Shown here: piece after piece, positions 18,972 to 28,500 of the stretch
Layout: each line of letters opens with the position of its first letter
Position numbering within the stretch: the first letter of the stretch is position 1
From: Lachnoclostridium phytofermentans
Lineage (GTDB): Bacteria; Bacillota; Clostridia; Lachnospirales; Lachnospiraceae
Assembly (NCBI RefSeq): GCF_000733755.1
Contig: NZ_JPOF01000003.1
Location: forward strand, 1,342,501-1,406,500
DNA length: 64,000 nucleotides
Reading direction: 5' to 3'
Notes under the pieces: generated by a model
What the model saw: only the letters and a program-made list of their open reading frames with translations
The model's database searches: none
Told to the model about the DNA's origin: nothing
Translations under genes and position numbers: made by a program

Positions 18972-20324
18972 ATGAAAAAATTACTTGCGTTACTGCTATC
19001 TCTTACAATGGTAGTATCTATGGCTGCCTGCACTAAGAAAGAGGATCCAGCTACTAATAATAACAATAATAGTAGCAATAACAATAGCGGCGCTACTGCT
19101 ACAACGGCTCCTACTGCTGCACCTAAGAAAGTTACATTAAATGTTACTACTACATATGCCGGAAACGATGGCAATGCACAGAATTACCAAGACGCCGTAG
19201 CTGCATGGGAAAAAGCATCCGGAAACAAGGTGAATGACTCCTCTTCCACTTCTGATGAAACTTTTAAAGCTAGAGTTTTAGCAGATTTCGAAACTGGATC
19301 TGAGCCTGATGTATTATTCTTCTTTAATGGTGTAGACTCTAACTCCTTTGTTCAAGCTGGTAAAGTAGTTTCTATCGATGAGATCCGTCAATCTTATCCT
19401 GACTATGCAAGCAATATGAAAGATGGTATGTTGGGTGCTTCTCCTGCTGATGGAAAGAACTATTCCGTTCCTGTAAATGGGTACTGGGAAGGTATGTTTG
19501 TAAACAAAGAAGTATGTAAAGCTGCTGGTGTTGAGATTCCAGATGCTAACACTACATGGGATCAGTTCCTTGAGACTTGCCAGAAAATTAAAGACGCTGG
19601 ATACGCTCCTATCGCTGTATCCTTAGCTACTGTTCCTCATTACTGGTTTGAGTTTGCAATCTATAATTACACATCATCTACCACCCACAGCAAACTTCCA
19701 GGCAGTGCATCAGACGCACAAGGACAGGCATGGGTAAATGGCCTTAACGATATCAAGATGCTTTATGAAAAAGGATACTTCCCAGAAAATACCTTAACAG
19801 GTACTGACGATGAAACTGTTCAATTATTTATTGATAACAAGGCAGCATTCTTAATCGATGGTTCTTGGAAAGTTGGTGGAATCGAAGGTTTAACAAGCAA
19901 TATTGAGAACTTTACAGTTACTTATATTCCAGGAAAGAATCAAAGAAAGACAACTGATATCATTGGTGGATTATCAAGTGGTTACTATATCACAAAAAAA
20001 GCTTGGGATGACCCAGACAAACGTGCCGCTGCTGTAGAATTTATTACTTACATGACAAGTGATGAAATGGTTTCTAAATTCGCTAATGTATCCGCTACCG
20101 CATTAAAGAATGGTAGCTCCGTAGACGAATCTCAATTATCAAATCTTGCGAAAGATGGTCTTGCGTTAGTAAAAGGTGCTACTGGTATGACTGGGGCAGT
20201 TCAGGATCTTATTCCTACTGAATGTAGAGTTCCAGTATTTGATGGTATGCCTAATTTAGTAACTGGTAAGAGTGATATCACTGAATCCGTACAAAGTGTT
20301 TTAGACTTAATAGCAGCTCAATAA
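18972..20324 (+). CDS. Sugar ABC transporter substrate-binding lipoprotein (family 1)
   Basis: Extracellular oligosaccharide-binding lipoprotein feeding the two permeases downstream. The start at 18972 is set by GGGAGG; an upstream in-frame ATG at 18933 lacks a site. The signal peptide ends in the lipobox SMAAC (Cys20), followed by an Asn/Ser/Thr-rich spacer (about 25-50) and a periplasmic-binding fold with features such as GSWKVGGIEG and repeated aromatic residues. About 451 residues. The ligand is unknown; the proximity of cellobiose phosphorylase suggests a beta-glucan or other plant oligosaccharide. Confidence 0.9.
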   Translation: MKKLLALLLSLTMVVSMAACTKKEDPATNNNNNSSNNNSGATATTAPTAAPKKVTLNVTTTYAGNDGNAQNYQDAVAAWEKASGNKVNDSSSTSDETFKARVLADFETGSEPDVLFFFNGVDSNSFVQAGKVVSIDEIRQSYPDYASNMKDGMLGASPADGKNYSVPVNGYWEGMFVNKEVCKAAGVEIPDANTTWDQFLETCQKIKDAGYAPIAVSLATVPHYWFEFAIYNYTSSTTHSKLPGSASDAQGQAWVNGLNDIKMLYEKGYFPENTLTGTDDETVQLFIDNKAAFLIDGSWKVGGIEGLTSNIENFTVTYIPGKNQRKTTDIIGGLSSGYYITKKAWDDPDKRAAAVEFITYMTSDEMVSKFANVSATALKNGSSVDESQLSNLAKDGLALVKGATGMTGAVQDLIPTECRVPVFDGMPNLVTGKSDITESVQSVLDLIAAQ

Positions 20325-20327
20325 TCA

Positions 20328-20412
20328 ATCATAAGCTTTGTCAAATGGACCCGCTTATGATCATGTAATAGATAGTAAAAATTGAGGCCGGAGAAATGCA
20401 CTTTCTCTGGCC
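20328..20412 (+). other. Two hairpins between binding-protein gene and first permease gene
   Basis: First: ATCATAAGC / GCTTATGAT (20328-20336 and 20353-20361). Second: GGCCGGAGAAA / TTTCTCTGGCC (20386-20396 and 20402-20412, one G-U pair, 5-nt loop) followed by TTATTTT. The second resembles a leaky terminator that would make the binding protein more abundant than the permeases, a known pattern in ABC operons. Confidence 0.6.
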
Positions 20413-20434
20413 TTATTTTAAGAGAGGAGAAACT

Positions 20435-21322
20435 ATGACAGCTCATATCTATAAAAACAAAAAACCGATAATTTTCTTCCTCGCACCAGCTTTTGCCTTT
20501 ATTATCATATTCTTATATTATCCCTTTATACAGAATATCATTAACAGCTTTCAAGAAATTAGCGGACTTGGTTCTTCAGCAAAAGGTTGGGCAGACCCAT
20601 GGTACAGTAACTATGTAAAATTAGTAAAAGACGAAAATATGTGGATTGCATTAAAAAATACTCTGATTATGTTGCTTGTCACTGTATTTGGCCAGGTAGG
20701 TATTGCTCTTTTACTTTCCATACTTACCGATCGTATCTCTCATGGTGCGAAATTTTTCCGAGTTGTTTATTTCTTCCCAATCGTAATATCAGCAACTGCC
20801 CTCGGTTTATTATTTAACCTTATTTTTCTTTATGATAAAGGTATGATTAACCAACTCCGTGAGATTTTTGGTGCAACAGAATTAGTCGATTTTAAGAGTA
20901 AAGCTTATGCCTTAATTACTATGATGATACCCGTTATGTGGCAATACGTTGGCTTTTACTTTATTATCCTTGTAACTGGCTTAAACAATATTTCAACCGA
21001 ACTATATGAAGCTGCTGCAATTGATGGTGCAACACCTTTTCAACAGGTAAAATTCATCTCTCTTCCACTCCTTCAAAATGTAATCAGTACCTGCGTTATT
21101 CTAGCTGTTACTGGTTCACTTAAAGTATTTGATCTCCCATGGACAATGTTTCCAAAGGGACTTCCAAATGGCGAAACTTGGTTAACAGGAACCTATATGT
21201 ACTATCAAGTATTCAACGCTAATAATGTAGATTATAGTTCTGCCATCGCTGTTGTTATCGTTATTTTAGGTGTTATTTTATCCAAACTTGTAAATTCCAT
21301 ATTCAAAGAAAAAGAATTTTAA
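20435..21322 (+). CDS. Sugar ABC transporter permease (MalF type)
   Basis: One of two integral membrane subunits of a CUT1-type importer. It has 295 residues, about six TM helices and the ATPase-coupling EAA motif YEAAAIDGATPFQQVKFISLPLL around 215. The start at 20435 is set by AGAGAGGAG; the upstream ATG at 20396 lies within the hairpin and has no site. It is 11 bp before the next permease gene and so translated with it. Confidence 0.92.
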   Translation: MTAHIYKNKKPIIFFLAPAFAFIIIFLYYPFIQNIINSFQEISGLGSSAKGWADPWYSNYVKLVKDENMWIALKNTLIMLLVTVFGQVGIALLLSILTDRISHGAKFFRVVYFFPIVISATALGLLFNLIFLYDKGMINQLREIFGATELVDFKSKAYALITMMIPVMWQYVGFYFIILVTGLNNISTELYEAAAIDGATPFQQVKFISLPLLQNVISTCVILAVTGSLKVFDLPWTMFPKGLPNGETWLTGTYMYYQVFNANNVDYSSAIAVVIVILGVILSKLVNSIFKEKEF

Positions 21323-21333
21323 AGGAGGTTGCT

Positions 21334-22209
21334 ATGAAAACTACTACAGTAAAAAACAAACGAAAAATTTCCCTAGGGCAACCTATTATCTTTCTTTTAC
21401 TAAGCATTTGGGCATTGACTACGATATACCCAATTATATGGGTTGTTTTAAACTCCTTTAAGGACCGGAGGTTCATCTTAAGTAATTCATTTAAATTACC
21501 GATAGGAGATATCTTCACCTTAGATAACTACGAATTAGCATTTAATCGTGTAAATATTCTAAGTGCTTATAAGAATAGCTTAATTATCTCCACGACCGTG
21601 GCTGCTGTTGTGATTTTATTAGCAGGATTAGCTTCCTATGTATTAGTACGTTATGAGTTTCGTTTAAAGAAGTTATTATATAGTTTAGTAATTGCAGGTA
21701 TGATGTTTCCAGCGTTCTCAACAATCATTCCAGTATTCCGTATGGAACATTCCTGGGGTATCGTAAATACCGATAATCTTTATTTATCCCTACTCTCCTG
21801 CGCTCTTCCGCAAATAGCAGGTAACTTATCCTTTGCCATCGTCGTTTTGATGGGTTATATCAAAAGTCTTCCAATCGAACTAGAAGAAGCTGCTTATATG
21901 GAAGGCTGTAATATTTTTCAGATCTTCTTTCGTGTCATTGTACCATTAACGAAACCGTCCTTTGCAACGGTTGCCATCTTCTCCTTCTTATGGAGCTATA
22001 ATGATTTATTTACTCAGATGTTCTTCTTACGAACCAAGACTCAGTGGGGCATTACCATTTTATTAAATCTGTTAACCTCTCAGGAAGGTACTAACTATGG
22101 TCTTATGGCATCTGCGGTAACACTGGTAGTAATTCCTCTCTTAATTCTATATATCTTCTTACAGAAATATATTATTAAAGGAATGACTGCAGGTGCGGTC
22201 AAAGGTTGA
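21334..22209 (+). CDS. Sugar ABC transporter permease (MalG type)
   Basis: Second permease subunit, 291 residues with about six TM helices and the coupling loop EEAAYMEGCNIFQIFFRVIVPL around 190. AAAGGAGG stands 5 nt before ATG. No ATPase gene follows; CUT1 systems in Firmicutes commonly share one ATPase (MsmX/MsiK type) encoded elsewhere, so I infer the same here. Confidence 0.92.
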   Translation: MKTTTVKNKRKISLGQPIIFLLLSIWALTTIYPIIWVVLNSFKDRRFILSNSFKLPIGDIFTLDNYELAFNRVNILSAYKNSLIISTTVAAVVILLAGLASYVLVRYEFRLKKLLYSLVIAGMMFPAFSTIIPVFRMEHSWGIVNTDNLYLSLLSCALPQIAGNLSFAIVVLMGYIKSLPIELEEAAYMEGCNIFQIFFRVIVPLTKPSFATVAIFSFLWSYNDLFTQMFFLRTKTQWGITILLNLLTSQEGTNYGLMASAVTLVVIPLLILYIFLQKYIIKGMTAGAVKG

Positions 22210-22289
22210 TCTATGTTATAATAAAAGTGTAGAATAAAAATATAACCGTGAGAAAAGACTAAAAGTAATGGTTATTACAGGAGGTTGCC

Positions 22290-23069
22290 ATGTACAAGGT
22301 AATTATCATTGATGACGAACCAGTTATCGTAAGGGGATTGTCTCAGACAATACCATGGGAGAAACATAATTGTCAGGTGGTAGGTACTGCATTTAATGGA
22401 AAAATGGGCTTGGAACTAATTCGAAACCTAAAACCAGATATTTTAATCTCAGATATCTGTATGCCAGGTATGGATGGCTTAACCATGATAGCAAGTTTAA
22501 AATCGCAGTTTCCAAAGCTACAGATTTGTATCTTGACTGGTTATCGTGATTTTGATTATGCCCAACGAGCTATCTGTCTTGGTGTCACCCGTTTTTTGCT
22601 AAAACCATCGAAAATGAATGAATTATTGGATGCACTTGATGTTATGACAACCAATCTATCAAGTTTTGAAGTTGAGATTAAAAAAGAGGAGCCAAAGATC
22701 TCCGATGTAGAACAACAATGCTCACCAGAAGAAAACACCGCCAGCAGTTTTATCGTGAAAAATGCCTTACAATATATTGATGAGAACTACCAAAAGAAAA
22801 TAATGTTATCAGAAGTTGCAGAACATATCTATGTTAGCCAATGGCATTTAAGTAAACTACTACACCGGCATACTGGACAGAATTTTTCTGAAATACTTAA
22901 CAATGTTCGTATTGATAAAGCAAAAGAATTACTTAAGTACCCAGCTCTTCGTATCGGGGAGATTGCGGAAGAAGTAGGCTTCGTTGATATGGCTCATTTC
23001 TCAAGAGTATTTAAGAAGATTGTTGGTATTTCTGCTAATGAGTATCGCAATACTGTATTATCAAAGTAA
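22290..23069 (+). CDS. YesN-type response regulator with AraC DNA-binding domain
   Basis: Cytoplasmic transcription factor, 259 residues. The receiver domain (1-120) has the acidic pair Asp8/Asp9, phosphoacceptor Asp55 in LISDICMPG and the conserved Lys in FLLKPSK. An AraC-type double helix-turn-helix (about 155-259) has VSQWHLSKLLHRHTG and IAEEVGFVDMAHFSRVFKK. It is the likely partner of the kinase at 17126 and probably activates this transporter operon. ACAGGAGG precedes ATG; an 80-nt gap from the last permease contains a TATAAT (22215-22220) that could give separate expression. Confidence 0.9.
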   Translation: MYKVIIIDDEPVIVRGLSQTIPWEKHNCQVVGTAFNGKMGLELIRNLKPDILISDICMPGMDGLTMIASLKSQFPKLQICILTGYRDFDYAQRAICLGVTRFLLKPSKMNELLDALDVMTTNLSSFEVEIKKEEPKISDVEQQCSPEENTASSFIVKNALQYIDENYQKKIMLSEVAEHIYVSQWHLSKLLHRHTGQNFSEILNNVRIDKAKELLKYPALRIGEIAEEVGFVDMAHFSRVFKKIVGISANEYRNTVLSK

Positions 23070-23115
23070 AAAATGAAATATATAGCATGAATATCTCTTC
23101 TTTTTCCTGTAGATT

Positions 23116-23190
23116 GGCAAGATGGACCACGCTCCAATCGTCCCTTGCCTAAACAAGAAGGCAATGCTAAACCTTAGTGCTTTCTTGTCG
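23116..23190 (+). ncRNA. Possible structured RNA or 3' UTR after the response regulator
   Basis: Hairpin P1: GGCAAG (23116-23121) with CTTGCC (23144-23149), with an alternative GATTGG/CCAATC pairing. Hairpin P2 spans 23153-23188: ACAAGAA with TTCTTGT outside, CTAA with TTAG around a 3-nt loop inside. The canonical terminator at 23191 follows directly. No known RNA family recognised; it may simply be a structured 3' UTR. Confidence 0.35.
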
Positions 23191-23227
23191 ATAAAATAGG
23201 CTGTGACCCTCTCACAGCCTATTTTAT
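23191..23227 (+). terminator. Terminator of the transporter-regulator operon
   Basis: A 16-bp perfect stem (ATAAAATAGGCTGTGA and complement) with a 5-nt loop CCCTC and a T-rich 3' arm, about 120 nt after the response-regulator stop. Confidence 0.85.
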
Positions 23228-23277
23228 ATGATTGACGAATAAAAATAAAAGTGTTAGAATTATATGGTAGTAATTAA

Positions 23278-23348
23278 GCGGATATAGTTCAATGGTAGAA
23301 TATGAGCTTCCCAAGCTTAGGGTGCGGGTTCGATTCCCGTTATCCGCT
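23278..23348 (+). tRNA. tRNA-Gly (anticodon CCC)
   Basis: Folds as a cloverleaf by eye: acceptor GCGGATA/TATCCGC, D-stem GTTC/GAAT, anticodon stem TGAGC/GCTTA with loop TTCCCAA (anticodon CCC), and a T-arm with TTCGATT. The 3' CCA is not encoded. It reads glycine GGG codons. A terminator hairpin follows. Confidence 0.93.
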
Positions 23349-23362
23349 GTTAATAAAAAACG

Positions 23363-23394
23363 AGGTCTATGACGCAGTCTTAATGTCATAGACC
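23363..23394 (+). terminator. Terminator after tRNA-Gly
   Basis: An 11-bp perfect stem (AGGTCTATGAC / GTCATAGACCT) followed by TTATTTAT. Confidence 0.78.
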
Positions 23395-23500
23395 TTATTT
23401 ATATTGGTTTTATACGTATTCTTTGAGGTGAAATTCTCCGAACTATTTTCAAGAGAGTCCTTATAAGTAATTCTGGATTAGAAATCCCATTTCATAGTTA

Positions 23501-23530
23501 TTGAATTATTGTAAGTAAATAGATTATAAT
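23501..23530 (+). promoter_or_regulatory. Promoter and leader of the 103-residue protein gene
   Basis: TTGAAT (23501-23506), an 18-nt spacer and TATAAT (23525-23530). The leader of about 155 nt contains the hairpin ACCTTT CGT AAAGGT (23552-23566) and a TCCCTCTTA / ATAGAGGGA-type pairing near 23630-23665. Confidence 0.5.
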
Positions 23531-23694
23531 AAAAACTAGTGACATTAATTAACCTTTCGTAAAGGTGTCTGGTATATAACTTATTCTAACGATAAAAAGT
23601 AGTATTGTTCTACAAGCATAAGTTGATGTCCCTCTTAGAACTATGGATAGAGGGATGACTACTTGTTACTACCATGAGAAAAGGGAGAATACAT

Positions 23695-24006
23695 ATGTAT
23701 TTTTCACAGAGAGATAAAGTTTTATCGTTGTTTTTTTCAATGAAAGAGGCATGGGATTATCTTACTTACAATGTGAACCTAGTTTTGTTGACAGCTTGTA
23801 AAGATGCTGTTTCTGGTATTATAGATTATTTAGACAATATGAATGAATTAACAGAATTAAATGATTTACGTACCATGCAAGACATGTTAAAAAATATGGA
23901 AAAACAAAATGATATTGATATAAATATCATCTATAACATCAAAACATTATTGTTACAGTGCATTGAAGTAATAAGTAAAAAAGGTAGATGCTTATTTGGG
24001 ATGTAG
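23695..24006 (+). CDS. Unrecognised small protein, 103 residues
   Basis: I do not recognise this gene. It is predicted cytoplasmic, has no signal peptide, and is mainly helical, with two regions: a hydrophobic aromatic N-terminal half (FSMKEAWDYLTYNVNLVLLTA) and an amphipathic C-terminal half rich in N/D/L ending KKGRCLFGM. The start at 23695 is chosen because GGGAG lies 8 nt upstream; ATG 23674 lacks a site. It has its own candidate promoter, a structured leader and a terminator, which argues it is real despite no neighbours in operon. Confidence 0.6.
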   Translation: MYFSQRDKVLSLFFSMKEAWDYLTYNVNLVLLTACKDAVSGIIDYLDNMNELTELNDLRTMQDMLKNMEKQNDIDINIIYNIKTLLLQCIEVISKKGRCLFGM

Positions 24007-24048
24007 GAATGATTTGATATTATTTGGAATTGATAAAAGTAGGATATT

Positions 24049-24073
24049 GCCGTCCATCGATGGCTGTTTTTTC
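24049..24073 (+). terminator. Terminator of the 103-residue protein gene
   Basis: Stem GCCGTC / GATGGC (one G-U) with loop CATC, followed by TGTTTTTTCTT. The stop codon is 43 nt upstream. From 24074 to 24230 nothing recognisable is seen. Confidence 0.75.
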
Positions 24074-24230
24074 TTAAATGATATTATTTTAGAAAATAGA
24101 TGTACCGCAACAGATCTTTATGCAGTGCCTTTTGATGAGAAGGACAATAATTGATATTTCTTTCCCCATAATTAGTGATTTAAAAAAATCATCGTTGTGA
24201 TGAATCACCTTATTAAATTGATAGATAAAA

Positions 24231-24270
24231 AAAATATCTCCAACCGCTTTTCATTGGTTGGAGATATTTT
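24231..24270 (-). terminator. Bidirectional terminator at the end of the glycosyltransferase gene
   Basis: A 15-bp perfect stem (AAAATATCTCCAACC and complement) with a 10-nt loop and A/T runs on both sides; it lies 10 nt beyond the stop of the minus-strand gene. Confidence 0.85.
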
Positions 24271-24279
24271 TATGAATTT

Positions 24280-25329
24280 TTAACTCTTAACACGATTCAT
24301 CCCTATTTGTGCAGGTTCATAAGAACCACATTGTTTATAGTAGTAAACTGCTTTCTCCTTATCTCCAATACATTCATAAATTACGCCCAAATTATAAAAA
24401 GATAAATAAGAATTCACCCCTATAACCTTACACGACTTGTATTTGGAAGCACTAGCAAATTCTCTAATAGCTTCTTTAAACATGCCACAGTTCATATAAA
24501 TAAATCCCATCATATATACAAAATCCGCACTATGTGAGAATTCTTCATATATATTTTCCATCAATAATGCATGCTCTAACTGGTTTGAGTTAATTAGAGA
24601 ATATCCATACATTTCTACCATATCAATAACATATTCAAGTTTGGGATTTAAGTCATACATCAAAGCTCTTCCAAAGTAATCAGCAGCTTCTTTATAATCT
24701 TCTTGAAAATAATACCCTTTCCCAAGTTGATAGAGGGTATACGGATCCTCCCCGTCTTCTCTTAATGACCTTAATAGCAATTGAATATTTCGCTGTGCCT
24801 TATTCTTTCTATCCTTTTCTTCTCCATTATAGCCGATGTGATCAAAGAAAAGAGGCACCTCATAAGTCACATATTCTTCGCTTTTTAAAGCTACAATTTG
24901 TTCGTGTATTTTTCCAGTATATCGGTAATATTTCTTGGGAAATACTCGATTAACAAGTTCCTTGCTAGTATATTTCATCCCATTCCTAGTAAATATATTG
25001 TTTCTATGGATTCTTCCAACTTCCTTCGGATGCTGCACTAATAAAGTCTCAAAATCTTTCTTATGAAAATCCACAAGAAACTCATCACTATCCATCATTA
25101 AAATATACTCCTCATTCGCCTTTTCAATCGCGAAATTTCGTGCAGCACTAAAGTCATCACACCAAGTAAAATCATATACTTTATCCGTATATTGCTTTAC
25201 AATATTTTTTGTATTGTCTGTTGAACCTGTATCAACAACAATAATTTCATACTTCAGCTTTGATAGCATATCAAGGCATTTTTTTATATTCTCTTCTTCA
25301 TTTTTCACTATAATACAGATAGAAATCAT
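24280..25329 (-). CDS. Family 2 glycosyltransferase with C-terminal TPR-like region
   Basis: Cytoplasmic nucleotide-sugar-dependent transferase of 349 residues. The GT-A fold starts with ISICIIVKNEEENI and VDTGSTDNT, and the metal/nucleotide DxD-type motif is MDSDEFL around 80. The C-terminal half (about 195-345) has helical repeats (TLYQLGKGYYFQEDYKEAADYF, FYNLGVIYECIGDKEKAVYYY). SunS-like and related GT2-TPR enzymes modify proteins or cell-surface polymers; the target here is unknown. ATG 25329 is preferred, with AAGGAG 8 nt upstream; TTG 25335 would be too close to the site. Monocistronic. Confidence 0.83.
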   Translation of the reverse strand: MISICIIVKNEEENIKKCLDMLSKLKYEIIVVDTGSTDNTKNIVKQYTDKVYDFTWCDDFSAARNFAIEKANEEYILMMDSDEFLVDFHKKDFETLLVQHPKEVGRIHRNNIFTRNGMKYTSKELVNRVFPKKYYRYTGKIHEQIVALKSEEYVTYEVPLFFDHIGYNGEEKDRKNKAQRNIQLLLRSLREDGEDPYTLYQLGKGYYFQEDYKEAADYFGRALMYDLNPKLEYVIDMVEMYGYSLINSNQLEHALLMENIYEEFSHSADFVYMMGFIYMNCGMFKEAIREFASASKYKSCKVIGVNSYLSFYNLGVIYECIGDKEKAVYYYKQCGSYEPAQIGMNRVKS

Positions 25330-25508
25330 AGGCAATTCTCCTTAACTTTACACTTCTATGAAAGCAATTTATCTTTGTTCCGCAATACATATACTTAATA
25401 CTCAGGGTTCAATTTATCACTCACTCTTAGCTCTAATTATCTTCAACTATAATACTTATCGGATTTGTTTCCTAAACTCTGAACGTAAACTGTATATTTC
25501 ATATAACA

Positions 25509-25543
25509 AAAACGAAGTACGCTATATTTGCGTACTTCGTTTT
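25509..25543 (-). terminator. Terminator of pectinase copy 1
   Basis: A 14-bp perfect stem (AAAACGAAGTACGC / GCGTACTTCGTTTT), loop of 7 nt, with T-run on the minus strand. The core GAAGTACGC is shared with the terminator of copy 2 at 33411. Confidence 0.88.
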
Positions 25544-25560
25544 GTTAAGTAAGGATAAGC

Positions 25561-28500
25561 TTACTCTTCAATAATAACTTTTATCGCCTTCTTCACTCCA
25601 TCAACGATTACATAAATCCAATCAGTCTTTGGAGAAACTGCCTTAATGGTTGCAGTTGTACTTCCTGGATTCTTCTTAACTACTGCTCCATCCTTTTTAC
25701 TTGACATCCAGATAATACTATCTTTATCTAACCCGTTTACTTTCACTTCAAATACCGCTTCTTCTCCCACTTTCATACGTACGGTACTTTCCACAAAGTC
25801 TACGGTTGCCTTTTTCACTGATAGTTTTCTGGTATAAACTTCCTTCGTACCATCCTGCATCGTTACAGTAGCAGTAATAATAGCAACGCCGGACTCTTTT
25901 GCAATCAGACGTCCATTCTGTTTTACTGTTACAATCTTCGGTTTATTAGACTTATAAGTAATTGTGATTGGAACAACTCCCTCTTCTAACTTACTTAATG
26001 TCTCTTCATCAAAGTTAGCCACTTTCACAACATTCTCTGGAAGCTTTAATCCAAACCATCCTAAGTTAGAAGTCTTACCACCAGTATAAAGAGAACCGGT
26101 GCGCTTTGGTGTTAAGTGCTCAAGTATCTCTTCTTTTGTTAACTCTGGGGTTGGAGTTGGGGTTGCTGTAGGTGTTGGGGTTGCTGTAGGTTGTGGTGTT
26201 TCTGTAGGTGTCGGTGTCTCTGTATCTGAAACTTCAGGACCTATCGTAGGAACTAAAGATGGTGTTCCTCCTACTCTTGCACCTGTATCCACTGGAGCTT
26301 TCTCTGTTAATACAAGGTAACTATTCATATTGATAGTTCCATCAGGATTTCTAGTAATTCCATTAAAGGTTAAGCTTTCAAACCAATCACTAGAAACTTT
26401 ACTTCCTGTCTTGTTCATAGAGGATGCACTAGCAACATCCCAGTAATAGTTGGTTGTTCCATAAATCTTATTCTCATCCTGAGAACCTTTTAATTTAAAC
26501 TGCTCTGCTACCTCTTTAAAGTTCTCTCGATAAGAAAGAATACCATTTGCAAAGAAATCAGTGTTTGCAGCATCATTTGTATATAATGCAACATTGAAGC
26601 TACCATTATCAAATGATGTACTATTGATAACCTCTATATCTGGTCCACTATTAGAGTCAATACCCTTTGCTTTATTACCAAAGGTCACTGAATTTTCTAG
26701 ACGATGGCGTCCTGTAATACTAGATCCACCCATCTTAAATCCATTACCATTACCTGCATTAGTGCCATCTTCTAAGTATCCATTATTATAAGCCACACTA
26801 TTTCTAATGATTACTTTTCCAATTGGACCAGTTTCAACTTTAGCAAATAAGTCCCAACCGTCATCCGCATTGTTATAGGCAATACAGCCATCGAACACAT
26901 TACCATCTGCAACTGTTAACTTAGCCGCAAAACCATCCGCATCTTCATATCCCTTATCCGCATTTGCGTAAGATGTACAATTTAATACAAGGTTGTTTGC
27001 TGGCCATAAATCCCATTCGTCTGTAGATAAGTATCTACTAATCTGAATACCCGTACTTCCATTGTAATATGCATTTACTTGATCTAAAGTACAATTGCTT
27101 CCTGACAACTGAATACCTTTTTGTGCATCAGCAGAACGAGTTACATCAAATCCCTTAAAGTACCAGTAGTCACCTGCCAATATCATACCCGCACATGCTC
27201 CATTAAAGTCAAATACTGGACGACTTGAAGCCTGTGGATCTGCTACCATATAAATCTTCTTATCTACAGTACCATCAATTCCACGATCAATTTTTACCGT
27301 ATTTGTTAAGCTGTAAGTACCACCAGCTAATACAATAGTCTGTCCTGGTTGAACATGCTTCACTGCAGTATAAATATCTAAAGGATTTGCCTTTGTACCA
27401 TTGCCACTTGACTTTCCATATGGTGCTACATAAATGGATTGACCTTCCTGTCCATAGTTCTTAAAGAGTACAGTATGTGAGAAATTCTTCGTTTCATATG
27501 AGGACAATTTCTCAAACTCACTTGGTTTGTAATCTTTGTCAGGAGTAAACGTTACGTTGAATGTGTTGTTTCCTTTACTTAAATTTACTCTCTTTGTAAT
27601 GTTGGTGTTAGCCTTTACTTGTTCATCTTTCGTTATTGTCTGTCCAAGAGAATTTGTAATAGTTAATACACCATCTGCATTTGCACGGAATACTAAATTA
27701 TATCCTGGAGTACCGACTGCTGTTGCAGAAGTTATTACATAAGATGGAGTTACTAAAGTAACAGGACGCTCCTCTGCAGGAGGATCTGTCGCTGGATCAG
27801 AGGTAGAAAAATCGATATCTGTTACGGTAATTTTTGCATTTCTAGATGCAAAGAAACCAACATAAACGTTATCTTTATCAATTCCGTTTAATGCATCACG
27901 ATCCTCATCATAGAAAGTTTCTCTCTGAACATTTCCTTCTAAATCTACAAGGCTTACTCGGTATCCAGTATTATCTCTCTGGATAGTAAGTTTAAACTCT
28001 GCTGTAGATAACTCTTCTGTCGCAAGATCTGCATTGGTATAATTCTTAACTATATTATAAGTTCCTGCACCCTTCTTCCCACAGCTAGATTCTAGTGTTC
28101 TCATAGAGGAACTGAATCCAGGTATTGCAGTAAGATTATTGTTTGGATCATTTAATAAATCAATTTTTTCTTGCGTAACGCCAATTTTTTCTTGTGCGCC
28201 AACACCTAGCTTCATAGAAATTTTGTCACCAGTGTCAGATACACTATTTTTACTGGAATCCCATAAGTACTCAACCTTTGTAACAGAAGCCATATAGGAG
28301 TTATTCCAGAAGGTAGACGCGTCTCCATTATTACCTACTGCGTCTGCAGCCATTAAACCAAAACCTTCCTGACCATTAGACAATGTCCATTGATCAACCT
28401 TAACAGTTGCTGAAAGCTTAAAGTTTTCACTGGCATCTACCATTGTATAATAGAACGCTAAACCGTCCGTAGAAGCAGGTACTAATTTACCCTTACCATT

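Noticed and set aside
18965-19174. Minus-strand frame with a poly-Leu run
   Set aside because: Antisense to the Asn/Ser-rich spacer and signal peptide of the sugar-binding lipoprotein; no start signals.
23278-24280. tRNA-Gly as the attachment site of an integrated element
   Set aside because: No integrase, no repeated tRNA 3' end found downstream and no change in base composition.
26099-26320. Plus-strand frame encoding a Gly/Val repeat protein
   Set aside because: It is antisense to the Thr/Pro linker of the pectinase; the repetitive look comes from the linker codons. No ribosome site.
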